Shown here piece by piece: positions 17,793 through 25,755 of a DNA stretch of 64,000 bases (its first letter is position 1; each line of letters begins with the position of its first letter). Source of the stretch: Pseudomonas sp. Leaf58 (GTDB taxonomy: Bacteria; Pseudomonadota; Gammaproteobacteria; Pseudomonadales; Pseudomonadaceae); contig NZ_CP032677.1 in assembly GCF_003627215.1 (NCBI RefSeq), forward strand, positions 4,531,501 through 4,595,500. The letters run 5' to 3'. The notes beneath the pieces were generated by a model that saw nothing but the letters and a program-made list of their open reading frames with translations, was not told the origin of the DNA and did not search any database. A program made the position numbers and the translations under genes.

Positions 17793-19310
17793 ATGACTAC
17801 GTCCCCTAGCACGTCTCCCGCCAAGCGCCCCGAGGATGAAAACCTCGGGCTTGGGGCCAACCTGGCCTATGGTCTGCAGCATGTGCTGACCATGTACGGG
17901 GGGATTGTCGCGGTACCCCTGATTCTGGGGCAGGCCGCAGGCCTGAACGGTGCCGAGATTGGCATGCTGATCGCCGCTTCGTTGTTTGCCGGTGGCCTGG
18001 CCACGTTGCTGCAGACCCTCGGCCTGCCGTTCTTCGGCTGCCAGTTGCCGCTGGTGCAGGGCGTGTCGTTCGCCGGTGTGGCGACCATGGGGGCGATCCT
18101 CAGCAGCGAGGGTGGCGGCGGCCTGCCGGGCGTGCTTGGCGCCGTCATGGCGGCCTCGTTGATCGGCTTCTTGATCACCCCGGTGTTCTCGCGCATCACC
18201 AAGTTCTTCCCACCGCTGGTGACCGGCATCGTCATCACCACCATCGGCCTGACCTTGATGCCGGTGGCCGCCCGCTGGGTAATGGGCGGCAACAGCGCTT
18301 CGCCTGAGTTCGGCAGCGTGGCCAATATCGGCCTGGCGGGGCTGACCTTTGCCATCGTGCTGCTGCTGAGCAAGCTGGGCAGCGCGACCATCTCGCGCCT
18401 GTCGATCCTGCTGGCGATGGTGGTCGGCACCCTGATCGCCTGGGCAATGGGCATGGCCGACTTCAGCAAGGTCAGCCAAGGCCCGATGTTCGCCTTCCCT
18501 ACGCCGTTCCACTTCGGTATGCCGGAATTCCACATCGCCGCGATCCTGTCGATGTGCATCGTGATCATGGTGACCTTGGTGGAAACTTCGGCCGATATCC
18601 TCGCCGTAGGTGAGATCATCGACACCAAGGTCGACTCCAAGCGCCTGGGCAACGGCCTGCGCGCCGACATGGCATCGAGCATCCTGGCGCCAATCTTCGG
18701 CTCGTTTACCCAGAGCGCGTTCGCCCAGAACGTCGGCCTGGTGGCGGTGACCGGGGTCAAGAGCCGCTACGTGGTAGCCACCGGCGGCGTGATCCTGGTG
18801 GTACTCGGCCTGCTGCCGATCATGGGCCGGGTGATTGCCGCAGTCCCAACCCCGGTACTGGGTGGCGCGGGCATCGTGCTGTTCGGCACCGTGGCGGCCA
18901 GCGGTATCCGCACCCTGTCCAAGGTCAGCTACAAGAACAACGTCAACCTGATCATTGTTGCGGCCTCGCTGGGCTTCGGCATGATCCCGATTGCCGCGCC
19001 GACCTTCTACCACCACTTCCCGAACTGGTTCGAAACCATCTTCCACTCGGGCATCAGCTCGGCGGCAATCATGGCCATCCTGCTGAACCTGATCTTCAAC
19101 CACTTCACCACTGGCAACTCGGAAAACCAATCGGTGTTTGCCGCCGCGTACGAGCGCACCATCCAGTATTCGGACATTTCCGCACTGCGTGATGGCGACT
19201 ACTTCAAGGATGGCAAGTTGTTCGATGCCGAGGGCAATGAAGTGCCGATGCTGGAGCTGGACGAGCATGGCAATGAAACGGTCAGGCGCACGCCGGTGGC
19301 CGAGCATTGA
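17793..19310 (+). CDS. NCS2-family purine (xanthine/urate-type) permease
   Basis: A 505-residue inner-membrane carrier with about 12-14 helices. The NCS2 family signature is QNVGLVAVTGVKSRYV; the substrate-site glutamate of helix 8 is in VETSADILAVGE. The N-terminal GLQHVLTMYGG with a histidine is the conserved helix-1 motif. The sequence is nearer to xanthine/uric acid transporters than to the uracil type, but the exact base is uncertain. The C-terminal 65 residues are a hydrophilic tail. A clear terminator follows. An AzgA-type purine permease lies at 28.9 kb, so the organism has at least two routes for purines. Confidence 0.9.
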   Translation: MTTSPSTSPAKRPEDENLGLGANLAYGLQHVLTMYGGIVAVPLILGQAAGLNGAEIGMLIAASLFAGGLATLLQTLGLPFFGCQLPLVQGVSFAGVATMGAILSSEGGGGLPGVLGAVMAASLIGFLITPVFSRITKFFPPLVTGIVITTIGLTLMPVAARWVMGGNSASPEFGSVANIGLAGLTFAIVLLLSKLGSATISRLSILLAMVVGTLIAWAMGMADFSKVSQGPMFAFPTPFHFGMPEFHIAAILSMCIVIMVTLVETSADILAVGEIIDTKVDSKRLGNGLRADMASSILAPIFGSFTQSAFAQNVGLVAVTGVKSRYVVATGGVILVVLGLLPIMGRVIAAVPTPVLGGAGIVLFGTVAASGIRTLSKVSYKNNVNLIIVAASLGFGMIPIAAPTFYHHFPNWFETIFHSGISSAAIMAILLNLIFNHFTTGNSENQSVFAAAYERTIQYSDISALRDGDYFKDGKLFDAEGNEVPMLELDEHGNETVRRTPVAEH

Positions 19311-19332
19311 CCGCTGACTGAGCGGTGAGGTG

Positions 19333-19363
19333 GGGGGCCGATGCGCATCGTCGGCCCCTTTTT
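19333..19363 (+). terminator. Rho-independent terminator of the purine permease gene
   Basis: GGGGCCGA and TCGGCCCC form a stem around ATGCGCATCG, followed directly by TTTTT. Confidence 0.85.
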
Positions 19364-19370
19364 CATTTGC

Positions 19371-19466
19371 CTGTGCCGGCCCTTTCGCGGGTAAACCCGC
19401 TCCCCACAGGGTTTTGGGACAGCCTTGAGGCCTGTGCAGCACCCGCAAAGAGGCCGGTACAGGCTA
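19371..19466. repeat. REP element pair between the permease gene and radA
   Basis: CCTTTCGCGGGTAAACCCGC (19380-19399) is a full REP core; the second arm, AAAGAGGCCGGTACAGG near 19447-19463, is degenerate. Confidence 0.7.
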
Positions 19467-19470
19467 ACAA

Positions 19471-20841
19471 TTACTCGAACAAAGCATCCAGGGCCTGTTC
19501 CAGCCGGGTAACGGCAATCACCTGCAAACCTGCTGGCGGCTCTTTAGGCGCATTGCCCTTAGGCACGATGGCGCGCTTGAAGCCGTGCTTTGCCGCTTCC
19601 TTCAAGCGCTCCTGGCCACTGGGCACCGGCCGCACCTCGCCCGACAGGCCGATTTCGCCGAACACCAGCAAGCCATGGGCCAATGGTCGGTTACGCAGGC
19701 TGGACATCACTGCCGCCAGCAACGCCAGGTCCGAGGCCGTCTCCAGCACCTTCACCCCGCCTACCACGTTAAGGAACACGTCCTGATCATGGGTAGGAAT
19801 ACCGCCGTGGCGGTGCAGCACTGCCAGCAACATCGCCAGACGGTTCTGGTCCAAGCCTAGGGTTACCCGGCGCGGATTGGCCAAGTGGCTGTCATCGACC
19901 AGGGCCTGCACCTCCACCAGCATTGGCCGGGTGCCTTCCCAAGTCGCCATCACCACGCTGCCCGGCACTTCTTCCTGGGTGCGGTTGAGGAAGATCGCCG
20001 AGGGGTTGGACACCTCTTTCAGGCCGCGGTCGGTCATGCCGAACACGCCCAGCTCGTTGACCGCACCAAAGCGGTTCTTCACCGCCCGCAGCAGGCGCAG
20101 GCGGCCATCGGACTCGCCTTCGAAATACAGCACGGTGTCGACCATATGCTCCAGTACCCGCGGGCCGGCCAGCGAGCCTTCCTTGGTCACGTGGCCCACC
20201 AGGAAAATCGCCGTGCCGCTCTGCTTGGCGTAGCGCACCAGCAACGCCGTGCTTTCGCGTACCTGGGCGACGCCGCCGGGCGCCGATTGCAGCTGCTCGG
20301 TGAAAATGGTCTGGATCGAATCGATCACCATCACCCGCGGCTTTTCCACACGCGCCGTGGCGATGATGGTCTCGATGCAGGTTTCGGTCATCACCTTGAG
20401 CTGGTCCTGAGGCAGGCCCAAGCGCCGCGAACGCATGGCCACCTGTTGCTGCGACTCTTCACCGGTGACATACAACGCCGGCATGCCCACGGCAATGTTG
20501 CACAGGGTTTGCAGGAGGATAGTCGACTTGCCGATGCCAGGGTCGCCGCCAATCAGCACCACCGAGCCATCTACCAGGCCACCGCCCAGCACGCGGTCCA
20601 GTTCGGTGCTGCTGGTAGTGAAGCGCGGGATCTCCTCGACGCTGACTTCGGCCAGGGTCTTGATCTGCGCCTGCTGCCCGGTCCAGCCGGCACGGCCGCT
20701 ACTCGGCGCAGCGGCGCCGCCGCTTTCGATCATGGTTTCGACCAGGGTGTTCCAGGCCCCGCACTCGCCGCATTGGCCGGCCCATTTGGGGAAGGTCGCG
20801 CCGCACTCGGTGCAGCCATACAAGCGCTTGGCCTTGGCCAT
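19471..20841 (-). CDS. radA: DNA repair protein RadA (Sms)
   Basis: A 456-residue RecA-like ATPase that promotes branch migration in recombination. The zinc finger has Cys10, Cys13, Cys24 and Cys27 (CTECG, CGECG); the Walker A loop is GGDPGIGKST; the RadA-specific motif is KNRFG; the C-terminal part has the Lon-protease-like fold (LLVFGEIGLSGEVRPV, then AIVPKGNAP). AGGAG precedes the ATG at 20841. It is divergent from mscL, the same order as in other pseudomonads. Confidence 0.96.
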   Translation of the reverse strand: MAKAKRLYGCTECGATFPKWAGQCGECGAWNTLVETMIESGGAAAPSSGRAGWTGQQAQIKTLAEVSVEEIPRFTTSSTELDRVLGGGLVDGSVVLIGGDPGIGKSTILLQTLCNIAVGMPALYVTGEESQQQVAMRSRRLGLPQDQLKVMTETCIETIIATARVEKPRVMVIDSIQTIFTEQLQSAPGGVAQVRESTALLVRYAKQSGTAIFLVGHVTKEGSLAGPRVLEHMVDTVLYFEGESDGRLRLLRAVKNRFGAVNELGVFGMTDRGLKEVSNPSAIFLNRTQEEVPGSVVMATWEGTRPMLVEVQALVDDSHLANPRRVTLGLDQNRLAMLLAVLHRHGGIPTHDQDVFLNVVGGVKVLETASDLALLAAVMSSLRNRPLAHGLLVFGEIGLSGEVRPVPSGQERLKEAAKHGFKRAIVPKGNAPKEPPAGLQVIAVTRLEQALDALFE

Positions 20842-21018
20842 GGGTGGGGGTCTCCTGGAAAAAACCGCCATGATAGCCGAGCAAGACGTGTCTCGAACGC
20901 TTCGGGATGCGACAAAACTATTCGTTCTAACCGTAGTCAGTAGCGCTGAGCACAACGCATGAAGCGTTTTAGTGGCTTACACTGCGTTAACCTTACCTTT
21001 TGTTACAAGGAACTAAAC

Positions 21019-21438
21019 ATGGGCATGATCAGTGAGTTCAAGGCCTTCGCGGTCAAAGGCAATGTCGTCGACATGGCGGTTGGTATCATCATCGGCGCGG
21101 CCTTCGGCAAGATCGTCTCGTCCTTCGTCGGCGACGTGGTCATGCCGCCACTGGGCTTGCTTATTGGTGGTGTGGACTTCAGCGACCTGGCCATTACCCT
21201 CAAGGCTGCCGAAGGTGACGCGCCAGCGGTGGTGCTGGCTTACGGTAAGTTCATCCAGACCGTGATCGACTTCGTGATCGTGGCGTTTGCCATTTTCATG
21301 GGCGTGAAGGCGATCAACCAGCTCAAGCGTGAAGAGGCCGTGGCGCCGACTGCACCGCCGGTGCCGTCGGCTGAAGAGACCTTGCTGACCGAGATTCGCG
21401 ATTTGCTCAAGACGCAGAACCAGAATCGGTTGCCTTGA
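21019..21438 (+). CDS. mscL: Large-conductance mechanosensitive channel MscL
   Basis: A 139-residue inner-membrane protein that opens under membrane tension to release solutes on hypo-osmotic shock. The amphipathic N-terminal helix is [20 protein letters not shown], helix 1 is [17 protein letters not shown] and helix 2 is [21 protein letters not shown] sits 7 bases before the ATG at 21019. The C-terminal helix ([13 protein letters not shown]) is complete. Confidence 0.97.
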   Translation: MGMISEFKAFAVKGNVVDMAVGIIIGAAFGKIVSSFVGDVVMPPLGLLIGGVDFSDLAITLKAAEGDAPAVVLAYGKFIQTVIDFVIVAFAIFMGVKAINQLKREEAVAPTAPPVPSAEETLLTEIRDLLKTQNQNRLP

Positions 21439-21448
21439 GGCTTTAAGT

Positions 21449-21532
21449 GGCAAGCTTCAAGCTTCAAGAAAAAGCAGCCCTCTCACCCATCTGCTTTTTC
21501 TTGCAGCTTAAAGCTTAAGCTTGAAGCTTGCC
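21449..21532. terminator. Bidirectional terminator with nested AAGCTT repeats
   Basis: CAAGAAAAAGCAG (21465-21477) and CTGCTTTTTCTTG (21491-21503) form a 13-bp A/T-sided stem usable from both strands between the convergent mscL and fpr genes. It is enclosed by a second inverted pair, GGCAAGCTTCAAGCTT and AAGCTTGAAGCTTGCC, a repeat type common near pseudomonad gene ends. Confidence 0.75.
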
Positions 21533-21543
21533 GCCGCTTGCCT

Positions 21544-22320
21544 TCACCAGTAGTTTTCCACCGCCACCTGCCCCGGTCGCTTGCTCAGGCTCAATTGCAA
21601 GTCACGCGCCTTCAGCACCTTGCGCGTCTCGTCGATCATCTCCGGGTTGCCACACAGCATCACCCGCGAATGCTCCGGCGATAGCTCCAACCCCGCGGCC
21701 TTCTCCAGCCCGCCATTCTCGATCAACGTGGTAATGCGCTGATTCAACGCCCCCGGGTGCTGCTCGCGGGTCACCACCGGAATGAACTGCAACTTGCCGG
21801 CGAATTCGGCCAGGTAATCGCGCTGCTCCAGCCCAGCGATTTCATCCACATAGGCCAGCTCCTTCGCTTCACGCACCGAGTACACCAGCTTGATGCTGTT
21901 GAAACGCTCCCAGGCTTCAAAGTCCTGCAATATCGACATGAACGGCGCAATGCCAGTCCCGGTCGCCAGCAACCACAGGTCGCGGCCACCGACGAAACGG
22001 TCGAGGGTGAGGAAACCGAAAGCCTGGCGGTCGATCAGCAAGCTATCGCCTGCGCCTAGCCGGCTCAGTTCGCTAGTGAATTCGCCCCCCGGCACCACGA
22101 TGGAGAAGAAATCGAGGTGCTCGTCATGGGGTGCGCTGACCATCGAATAGGCGCGCCATACAACGCTGCCGTCCGCCTTGGTCACGCCCAGGCGGGCAAA
22201 CTGGCCGGAACGGAAGCGGAACCCTGCATCGCGCGTAACCCGCAGGCTGAAGAGGTTCGGCGTCAATGGCTGAACATCGAGCAGGGTCTGACGGGTGAAC
22301 TTTTCGGCGCTAGCGGTCAT
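21544..22320 (-). CDS. fpr: Ferredoxin/flavodoxin-NADP reductase Fpr
   Basis: A 258-residue FAD enzyme that exchanges electrons between NADPH and ferredoxin or flavodoxin. The FAD-binding motif is WRAYSMVSAP, the NADP-binding loop is LLATGTGIAPFMS, and MLCGNPEMIDE precedes the C-terminal VENYW, typical of the bacterial subclass. GGAG lies before the ATG at 22320. P. putida has two Fpr proteins; I cannot tell which paralogue this is. It is divergent from ppoR. Confidence 0.93.
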   Translation of the reverse strand: MTASAEKFTRQTLLDVQPLTPNLFSLRVTRDAGFRFRSGQFARLGVTKADGSVVWRAYSMVSAPHDEHLDFFSIVVPGGEFTSELSRLGAGDSLLIDRQAFGFLTLDRFVGGRDLWLLATGTGIAPFMSILQDFEAWERFNSIKLVYSVREAKELAYVDEIAGLEQRDYLAEFAGKLQFIPVVTREQHPGALNQRITTLIENGGLEKAAGLELSPEHSRVMLCGNPEMIDETRKVLKARDLQLSLSKRPGQVAVENYW

Positions 22321-22464
22321 ATCGGGCTCCAGGTTTGGCGTGCGCACAGTGTCGCGCAAACTGGCCCGGATAAAAACCACTGCTTTGTAGGGCCTCAGCT
22401 GCGGCGATCTCGCCAAAGTCGCAGAAAATCCTGAGCGCTATAACAAAAAAATCCCAACGCCATA

Positions 22465-22480
22465 GTAGGTCTTTTCCTAC
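22465..22480. promoter_or_regulatory. Inverted repeat upstream of ppoR
   Basis: GTAGG-TCTTTT-CCTAC is a perfect 5-bp inverted repeat of 16 bases, 53 bases upstream of the ppoR start. Its size is near that of lux-type boxes (18-20 bp), but the sequence does not fit the usual CT-N12-AG pattern, so assignment is open. Confidence 0.35.
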
Positions 22481-22533
22481 AATGAGTCGGGTACTCAAAC
22501 GGATTGGATCCCGAGTCCCTAGGAGTGTTACAG

Positions 22534-23241
22534 ATGTTGCAATGGAAACCCGAACATCTCTATGCGTTCGTCAATGAACGCAGCCCACGGAGGTTATTCG
22601 ACATCGCGGTGCACCTGGCGCGGGATCTGGGCATGGAATACCTGGGCCTGAACCTGCGCATCCAGATCGCCACGCAAACACCCCGCCGCTACCTCTACAG
22701 CAACTACCCGAACGAGTGGATCGAATGCTGTCAGCGCGATGATTTCTACAAGCTGGACCCGGCAGCGAACGTCAGTCACAGCTCGACCATGCCAGTACTG
22801 TGGACCGAAGAACTGTATCGCGAGGCCCCGCTGTTTCGTCAAGCCGCCTGCCAGCACGGCCTGCGCCATGGCTGGACGCAGTCACTGCACGACCTGCAGC
22901 ACAACGAGAGCCAGATCAGCGTGGCCAGGCCCAAAGGCAAAATCGACATCGTCGAACTCTACGACAAGGCCGGCAATGTGCAGTGGCTTTGCCACACCCT
23001 GCACGCGGTGCTTGGCGAATATCACCTGAGTGCGCTGTGCCCCCCGCAGCCGAAAATGAGCGAGCGGGAACTGGAAGTGCTGAAATGGTCGGCCGCCGGC
23101 AAGACTGCCGCCGACGTGGCCTGCATCCTGTCACTGTCGCAAAGCACGGTGAATTTCCACATCCGCAGCGTCATCACCAAGACCAACGCCGCCAACAAGG
23201 CCGGCGCCATCGCCATCGCCGCTCTGCGTGGCTGGATCTGA
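22534..23241 (+). CDS. ppoR: LuxR-type quorum-sensing solo PpoR
   Basis: A 235-residue LuxR protein with an N-terminal acyl-homoserine-lactone domain (about 15-160) and a C-terminal helix-turn-helix (about 175-235, SERELEVLKWSAAGKT, then STVNFHIRSVI). Ligand-pocket residues of the family are kept: the YPNEW tryptophan, the DP pair in KLDPA, the tryptophan of VLWTEE and the glycine of HGW. No luxI synthase is near. In P. putida the unpaired PpoR binds 3-oxo-C6-homoserine lactone, and this protein has the same length and neighbours. AGGAG is 8 bases before the ATG at 22534. Confidence 0.9.
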   Translation: MLQWKPEHLYAFVNERSPRRLFDIAVHLARDLGMEYLGLNLRIQIATQTPRRYLYSNYPNEWIECCQRDDFYKLDPAANVSHSSTMPVLWTEELYREAPLFRQAACQHGLRHGWTQSLHDLQHNESQISVARPKGKIDIVELYDKAGNVQWLCHTLHAVLGEYHLSALCPPQPKMSERELEVLKWSAAGKTAADVACILSLSQSTVNFHIRSVITKTNAANKAGAIAIAALRGWI

Positions 23242-23337
23242 CCGGCAAACCTGCGACCTTGGGCAAAGCCCTGTAGAATCGCCCGGCAAAGCCCGTGGCG
23301 AACCGCAACGGGCAGATTCGTACCCGAGCCAGACGCC

Positions 23338-24462
23338 ATGCCCCTGTTGACCACCCCCTACGCCGAACTCGACCTGATCCGCCAGCCGGAGCAGGCCAAC
23401 GACCCGCTGCAGGCTTTCGATGCCGCCGACGAGTACCTGATTGCCCAGTTGCACGAACAGGCACCTGCCGCAGACTGCCGGGTGCTGGTGCTCAACGACA
23501 GTTTTGGCGCCTTGGCGGCCAGCCTGGCGGGCCAGTTGCAGGTAGTCAGCAGCGGTGATTCGCACCTGGCGCACCAGGCCCTGGAAAAAAACCTGGCACG
23601 CAACGGCATGCCGTTCGACAGCGTGCCGTTCGTACCGGCCAGCGAGCACTGGCAAGGCCCGTTCGATCGGGTGTTGGTGCGGGTGCCAAAGACCCTGGCC
23701 CTGCTCGAAGAGCAACTGATCCGCCTGCAGGGCCATTTGGCGCCGGGTGCACAGGTGATCGCCGGGGCGATGATCAAGCACCTGCCACGGGCCGCCGGTG
23801 ATCTGCTGGAAAAGTACATCGGCCCGGTGCAGGCTTCGCTGGCGCAAAAAAAAGCCCGGCTGCTGACCGCAACGGTGGCCGAGCGCCCGGCAGCACGCTC
23901 GCCCTACCCTAGCCGCTACCGCCTGGACGCACCGGCGCTGGAGTTGCTCAACCACGCCAACGTGTTCTGCCGTGAAGGCCTGGACATCGGCACCCGGGCG
24001 TTTCTGCCGCACCTACCCCGTGACCTGGGCCATGCACGGGTGGCCGACCTAGGTTGCGGCAATGGTGTACTGGCCATAGCCAGTGCACTGAGCAACCCGG
24101 ATGCCCAGTACACGCTGGTCGACGAGTCGTACATGGCGGTGCAGTCGGCGCGGGAGAACTGGCAGGCTGCGCTGGGCGATCGGTCAGCGGCCTTCGAGGC
24201 GGCCGACGGCTTGGCAGGGGTAGAAAAACAGTCGCTGGATGTGGTGCTGTGCAATCCGCCGTTCCACCAGCAGCAGGTGGTGGGCGATTTCCTCGCCTGG
24301 CGCATGTTCCAGCAGGCGCGCGAGGCGTTGGTGGTGGGCGGGGCGCTGTATATCGTGGGCAACCGGCACCTGGGCTATCACAGCAAGCTGGCGCGGTTGT
24401 TCCGGGGGGTGGAGCAGGTAGCGGCTACGCCCAAGTTCGTCATCCTGAAAGCCCGCAAGTAG
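23338..24462 (+). CDS. rlmG: 23S rRNA (guanine-1835-N2)-methyltransferase RlmG
   Basis: A 374-residue class I methyltransferase with the duplicated RsmC/RlmG architecture: a degenerate N-terminal copy (1-185) and a catalytic C-terminal copy with the SAM loop VADLGCGNGVLA and the N2-guanine motif NPPFHQ. The length and sequence match Pseudomonas RlmG, which methylates G1835 of 23S rRNA, rather than RsmC. It lies 96 bases downstream of ppoR and is followed by a REP pair. Confidence 0.9.
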   Translation: MPLLTTPYAELDLIRQPEQANDPLQAFDAADEYLIAQLHEQAPAADCRVLVLNDSFGALAASLAGQLQVVSSGDSHLAHQALEKNLARNGMPFDSVPFVPASEHWQGPFDRVLVRVPKTLALLEEQLIRLQGHLAPGAQVIAGAMIKHLPRAAGDLLEKYIGPVQASLAQKKARLLTATVAERPAARSPYPSRYRLDAPALELLNHANVFCREGLDIGTRAFLPHLPRDLGHARVADLGCGNGVLAIASALSNPDAQYTLVDESYMAVQSARENWQAALGDRSAAFEAADGLAGVEKQSLDVVLCNPPFHQQQVVGDFLAWRMFQQAREALVVGGALYIVGNRHLGYHSKLARLFRGVEQVAATPKFVILKARK

Positions 24463-24463
24463 G

Positions 24464-24576
24464 CCTGCACCGGCCCTATCGCCGGCAAGCCAGCCCCCAC
24501 AGGTACGGCACTGCACTCAAGGGTGGTGCCGTACCTGTGGGGGCTGGCTTGCCGGCGATAGGGCCAGCACAGGCTT
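24464..24576. repeat. Near-perfect REP cruciform after rlmG
   Basis: CCCTATCGCCGGCAAGCCAG (24474-24493) and CTGGCTTGCCGGCGATAGGG (24544-24563) are exact inverse copies; the inner arms CCCCCACAGGTACGGCAC/GTGCCGTACCTGTGGGGG extend the match, leaving a short loop. It lies between convergent genes. Confidence 0.9.
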
Positions 24577-24579
24577 ACC

Positions 24580-24735
24580 TCAGTGGGTGGTAAGGCCAGC
24601 GGCCGCCATGAACAAGCGCATCACCCAGGCCGCCACACCCAGCGCCGCCACGCTCATCGCCCAGATCAGCAGCAGCCAGCCCAGCCGCTGCCACAGCGGT
24701 TTCTTTTCGTCCAAGCCATGCTTGCCAGTCATCAT
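24580..24735 (-). CDS. DUF2474 small membrane protein of the cyanide-insensitive oxidase
   Basis: A 51-residue protein (MMTGKHGLDEKKPLWQRLGW...) with one membrane helix (about 20-43). DUF2474 genes regularly follow cioB/cydB genes, and the product is thought to be a small accessory subunit, like CydX of bd oxidases. AGGAGG lies 5 bases before the first ATG and only 9 bases separate it from the cioB stop. An ATG directly after the first (24732) is an alternative start. Confidence 0.85.
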   Translation of the reverse strand: MMTGKHGLDEKKPLWQRLGWLLLIWAMSVAALGVAAWVMRLFMAAAGLTTH

Positions 24736-24744
24736 GCGGCCCTC

Positions 24745-25752
24745 CTAGTGATAGCCGTCTTCATGAGTCACCTTGCCGCGGAACACGTAGTAGCTCCAGA
24801 ACGTGTAGCCCAGGATGAACGGCAGGATGAACAACGTGCCTACCAGCATGAAGCCCTGGCTCTGCGGCGGCGCCGCGGCCTCCCAGATCGAGATCGAGGG
24901 TGGGATGATGTTCGGCCACACGCTGATACCCAGGCCGCTGTAACCCAGGAAGATCAGCACCAACGTCAACAGGAAGGGCGTGTAATGGGCATTGCGCGCC
25001 ACAGCCTTGAGCAGCCCGTAGAAGGTCACCAGCACCAGGATCGGCACGGGCATGAACCAGAGCAGGTTGGGCATGCTGAACCAGCGCTCGGCAATTTGCG
25101 GGTAAGCGAGCGGCGTCCACAGGCTGACGATGCCGATAACCGCCAGCAGTACCAGCGCCAAGGGCCGGCCAAGGTTGTGCATCTGCTCTTGTAGCGGGCC
25201 TTCGGTCTTCATGATCAGCCAGGTGCACCCAAGCAGCGTGTAGGCCACGATCAGGCCCAGGCCGCTGAAGATACTGAACGGCGTCAGCCAGTCGAGCGTG
25301 CCACCGGCAAAATGCCGGTCGACCACCTTGAAGCCCTCGATGAAGGCGCCCAGCGCGACGCCCTGGAAGAACGTGGCAATCAGCGAGCCCCAGATGAACG
25401 CCTTGTCCCAGATATGCCGCTTGTCGGCCTTGGCCTTGAAGCGGAACTCGAAGGCCACGCCGCGGAAAATCAAGCCGATCAGCATCAGGATCAACGGCAG
25501 GTACAGGGCCTCGAGCACCACTGCGTAGGCCATCGGGAACGCCCCGAACAGCCCGGCACCGCCCAGCACCAGCCAGGTTTCGTTGCCGTCCCATACCGGG
25601 GCAACGGTGTTCATCATCACATCACGGTCATGCTCACCTTTGACGAACGGGAAGAGCATGCCAATGCCCAAGTCGAAACCATCCATCACCACGTACATCA
25701 TGACGCCAAAGATGATGATCACGGCCCAGATCAGCGGAAGGTCGATACCCAT
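24745..25752 (-). CDS. cioB: Cyanide-insensitive quinol oxidase subunit II (CioB)
   Basis: A 335-residue inner-membrane protein of the CydB family with eight or nine helices. The start MGIDLPLIWAVIIIFGVMMYVVMDGFDLG and the WDGNETWLVLGG motif are diagnostic. With CioA it forms a terminal oxidase that takes electrons from ubiquinol to oxygen. It lies 3 bases after the cioA stop, so the two are translated from one message. Confidence 0.95.
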   Translation of the reverse strand: MGIDLPLIWAVIIIFGVMMYVVMDGFDLGIGMLFPFVKGEHDRDVMMNTVAPVWDGNETWLVLGGAGLFGAFPMAYAVVLEALYLPLILMLIGLIFRGVAFEFRFKAKADKRHIWDKAFIWGSLIATFFQGVALGAFIEGFKVVDRHFAGGTLDWLTPFSIFSGLGLIVAYTLLGCTWLIMKTEGPLQEQMHNLGRPLALVLLAVIGIVSLWTPLAYPQIAERWFSMPNLLWFMPVPILVLVTFYGLLKAVARNAHYTPFLLTLVLIFLGYSGLGISVWPNIIPPSISIWEAAAPPQSQGFMLVGTLFILPFILGYTFWSYYVFRGKVTHEDGYH

Positions 25753-25755
25753 GGC

